15,351 bases of DNA, taken from contig JAJYGJ010000230.1 of NCBI GenBank assembly GCA_021790695.1, forward strand, positions 1 through 15,351. Reading direction: 5' to 3'. The stretch is from Nitrospirota bacterium (GTDB lineage: Bacteria > Nitrospirota > Thermodesulfovibrionia > Thermodesulfovibrionales > JdFR-88). Shown here in pieces: positions 13,585-15,351 of this stretch. The notes under the pieces were generated by a model. That model worked only from the letters and a program-made list of their open reading frames with translations, searched no databases and was not told where the DNA came from. How positions within the stretch are numbered: position 1 is the first letter of the stretch; the number at the start of each line of letters is the position of its first letter. The position numbers and the translations under genes are program-made.

Positions 13585-15038
13585 GCGGGCCGCGGGATGA
13601 TAAGGGCGGCAAAAAAATAATCCCGAACAGGGTCCCGGCGCGGGAGCTGGACCCGCGGGAACGCCGTTTGAATTTCGAGGAGGTGAACTTAGGCTACGAC
13701 GCCGGCCAAGCGGTGCGGGAGGCCGGCAGATGCCTTAATTGCCGCAAACGGCCGTGCGTTGCCGGCTGCCCCGTGGGCGTGCCCATCCCGGACTTCATAG
13801 CGTCGGTTTCAAGGGGTGATTTTGCCGGGGCATACAGGATAATAAGGAGCGCCAACGCTCTGCCGGCCGTTTGCGGCAGGGTTTGTCCGCAGGAAACCCA
13901 GTGCGAAGGCGTATGCACGGTCGGCAGAAAGCATGAGGCCGTGGCCATAGGAAGGCTGGAGCGGTTCGTCGCCGACTGGCGGATGAAAGAGCAGGGAGCC
14001 GCCAGGACGCAAAAATCCCCCCGGAAATCCGGAGCGCCGGAAACCCCGGACGGCGCGGGCGGCAGGGTGGCCGTGGTGGGCAGCGGGCCCGCCGGCATAA
14101 CCTGCGCCTATGATCTTGCGCAACTGGGGCACAAGGTCACGATATTCGAGGCCCTGCACGAGCCCGGCGGCGTCCTTTTCTACGGCATACCCGAGTTCCG
14201 CCTCCCGAAGAGCATCGTGGCCAGGGAGATGGACAACCTGAAGGACATGGGGGTCCTGATAAAGACCAACGCCGTTATCGGCAGGCTGCTGGGGCTCGGG
14301 GAGCTGACGGAGCAATTCGATGCTGTTTTCATCGGCACGGGGGCGGGGCTGCCCAGGTTTCAGGGCATACCCGGCGAGGACTTAAACGGCGTTTATTCGG
14401 CCAACGAATTCCTGACCCGCACGAACCTCATGCGCGCATACAGGTTTCCGGCTTACGATACCCCGATCAAGGCGGGACGGCGCGTGGCGGTCATAGGCGG
14501 GGGCAACGTGGCGATGGATGCGGCGCGGACGGCCATTCGCCTTGGGGCGGAATCGGTAACGCTCGTCTACAGAAGAGGCGAGGCCGAGCTTCCCGCACGG
14601 GCCGAGGAGGTGCGTCACGCGAAAGAAGAAGGCCTCCTTTTCGAGATGTGCACCCTGCCGGTCGAAATCACGGGCGATGACGGATATGTAAGCGGCCTTA
14701 AGTGTCTCAGAATGAGCCTCTGCGAGCCCGGCCCGGGCGACTTGCCCGGCAGAAAAGTCCCCAAGCCGATAAGCGGCTCCGAATTCTCAATCCCCGCGGA
14801 CACCGTCATCGTGGCCATAGGGACAAGCGCAAACCCGCTTCTGACCGGCTCGGCCCGGGGGCTGCGGCTTCGCCGCGGCTATATCGAAACCGATGATACG
14901 TGCGCCACGAGCCTCCGCGGGGTCTTTGCCGGCGGGGACATAGTCACGGGTTCCGGGTTGACGGTAAGCGCCGCGATGGGCGCCGGCAGAAAGGCCGCAA
15001 AGGCCATCCACGAATATGTAGTCTCCAAAAAGGGCTGA
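13557..15038 (+). CDS. nfnB: NfnB-type ferredoxin:NADP oxidoreductase large subunit (GltD-like flavoprotein)
   Basis: 493 residues if it starts at ATG 13557, overlapping nfnA by 28 bases. An alternative is ATG 13581, which forms an ATGA overlap with the nfnA stop and gives 485 residues. Upstream purines (AAGGAA at 13540-13545) slightly favour 13557. The frame is open further upstream (ATG 13335), but that part is an arginine-rich shadow of nfnA. Numbered from 13557: two [4Fe-4S] sites (Cys59/62/67/71 and Cys106/110/116/120), FAD loop VVGSGPAG at 173-180, NADP loop VIGGGNVAMDAAR at 312-324, and the C-terminal FAD motif GGDIVTG at 459-465. It pairs with NfnA to couple NADPH, NADH and ferredoxin. 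No glutamate synthase large subunit is adjacent, which favours Nfn over GltBD. Confidence 0.9.
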   Translation: MEKKPQSGMSGPRDDKGGKKIIPNRVPARELDPRERRLNFEEVNLGYDAGQAVREAGRCLNCRKRPCVAGCPVGVPIPDFIASVSRGDFAGAYRIIRSANALPAVCGRVCPQETQCEGVCTVGRKHEAVAIGRLERFVADWRMKEQGAARTQKSPRKSGAPETPDGAGGRVAVVGSGPAGITCAYDLAQLGHKVTIFEALHEPGGVLFYGIPEFRLPKSIVAREMDNLKDMGVLIKTNAVIGRLLGLGELTEQFDAVFIGTGAGLPRFQGIPGEDLNGVYSANEFLTRTNLMRAYRFPAYDTPIKAGRRVAVIGGGNVAMDAARTAIRLGAESVTLVYRRGEAELPARAEEVRHAKEEGLLFEMCTLPVEITGDDGYVSGLKCLRMSLCEPGPGDLPGRKVPKPISGSEFSIPADTVIVAIGTSANPLLTGSARGLRLRRGYIETDDTCATSLRGVFAGGDIVTGSGLTVSAAMGAGRKAAKAIHEYVVSKKG

Positions 15039-15073
15039 CAAACCCTCAAACTCTCCGTCCCGCAGTGGAATTA

Positions 15074-15123
15074 AATGGATAGCGAGCGTATTGCCCTGTG
15101 GCTTGCCACAGGGTTAAGCGAGC
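15074..15123 (+). repeat. Hairpin-bearing intergenic repeat, copy 1
   Basis: This 50-bp unit begins with ATGGATAGCGAGCGTATT and ends with TTAAGCGAGC. Its centre is a perfect 8-bp hairpin, CCCTGTGG/CCACAGGG with a CTTG loop (15094-15113). The first 25 bases and last 22 bases recur exactly in copy 2. The hairpin lies 55 bp after the nfnB stop and could protect the mRNA 3' end, but no T-run follows. Confidence 0.8.
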
Positions 15124-15158
15124 GAATATGATAAAAAATTAAAATTCCTTACATTAGA

Positions 15159-15182
15159 TTCCCTGCGGCTTGCCGCAGGGAA
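15159..15182 (+). repeat. Isolated hairpin related to the repeat core
   Basis: A 10-bp perfect stem with a CTTG loop: TTCCCTGCGG pairs with CCGCAGGGAA. It is the same hairpin as in copy 1 except that T-A is replaced by C-G at one stem position, a compensatory change on both arms. The flanking arms of the repeat are absent. Confidence 0.75.
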
Positions 15183-15186
15183 GATC

Positions 15187-15245
15187 AATGGATAGCGAGC
15201 GTATTGCCCTGCGTATCGCAGGACTTGCCACAGGGTTAAGCGAGC
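15187..15245 (+). repeat. Hairpin-bearing intergenic repeat, copy 2 (variant centre)
   Basis: The outer parts are identical to copy 1 (25 bases at the left, 15187-15211; 22 bases at the right, 15224-15245). The 3 bases at the centre of copy 1 are replaced by 12 (15212-15223). The new centre forms its own hairpin, CCTGCG/CGCAGG with a TAT loop (15208-15222), which competes with pairing between CCCTG at 15207 and CAGGG at 15231. Confidence 0.8.
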
Positions 15246-15351
15246 CGGGAATCCAAGTTGTAAAAACGTCAAAATGGATGCCCGATTAACCCCGCCGATG
15301 GCGGGGCGGCATGACGTCCCCTGGGGATGCTTACGTTTCTAAACCTTATTT
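15246..15351. repeat. Probable second family of palindromic intergenic repeat
   Basis: CGGGAATCCA (15246-15255) and TGGATGCCCGATTAA onward resemble the ends of the short palindromic elements common between genes in many bacteria (right end GGGAATCCA, other end CATGACG). The strongest hairpin is CCCCGCC/GGCGGGG with a GAT loop (15290-15306), followed by GGCATGACG. No coding frame of note is present. From the nfnB stop (15038) to the window end I see only these repeats. Confidence 0.5.

Noticed and set aside
15039..15351. CRISPR array from the repeated units at the right end
   Set aside because: Only two full copies, with internal hairpins and no regular unique spacers; better explained as dispersed palindromic repeats.

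Overview
The window is almost entirely one plus-strand gene train of the Wood-Ljungdahl (reductive acetyl-CoA) pathway. It holds eleven genes, the first cut by the left edge, followed by about 310 bp of repeat-rich intergenic DNA. The DNA is GC-rich with frequent AGG (Arg) and ATA (Ile) codons. Shine-Dalgarno sites are strong (AAGGAGG type). The acetyl-CoA synthase is of the full-length bacterial type (732 aa). All this fits an anaerobic bacterium, acetogen-like or sulfate-reducer-like. Nitrospirota, Desulfobacterota or Omnitrophota relatives are plausible, but the sequence alone does not settle the phylum.

Layout: (1) 1-2478, the methyl branch: the 3' end of the methyltetrahydrofolate methyltransferase (acsE), then both subunits of the corrinoid iron-sulfur protein (acsD, acsC). 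(2) 2590-8129, a soluble NuoEFG/HydABC-like electron-transfer module: a NuoE-like [2Fe-2S] protein, a HydB/NuoF-like flavoprotein carrying an extra C-terminal CBS pair, a small protein that looks like a detached NuoF C-terminus plus a ferredoxin, and a NuoG-like protein whose molybdopterin domain is degenerate. No hydrogenase H-cluster or formate dehydrogenase active site is present. (3) 8130-8349, a regulatory gap with a candidate promoter and an 11-bp hairpin. (4) 8350-12597, the carbonyl branch: acetyl-CoA synthase (acsB) and Ni-CO dehydrogenase (cooS/acsA), with all expected metal ligands visible. (5) 12748-15038, the two subunits of an NfnAB-type NADH-dependent ferredoxin:NADP oxidoreductase, overlapping by several codons. 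(6) 15039-15351, no gene; hairpin-forming intergenic repeats.

How the genes work together: AcsE passes the methyl group from methyl-tetrahydrofolate to AcsCD. CooS reduces CO2 to CO with low-potential ferredoxin, and AcsB joins methyl, CO and CoA into acetyl-CoA. The NuoEFG-like module and NfnAB are both of types able to couple NAD(P)H and ferredoxin pools, so the locus appears to package carbon fixation with its redox supply. The parts that most deserve a second look are the electron module (CBS fusion, detached NuoF C-terminus, dead molybdopterin domain, and a Glu-to-Ser change in the nucleotide pocket) and the small structured DNA elements between genes.
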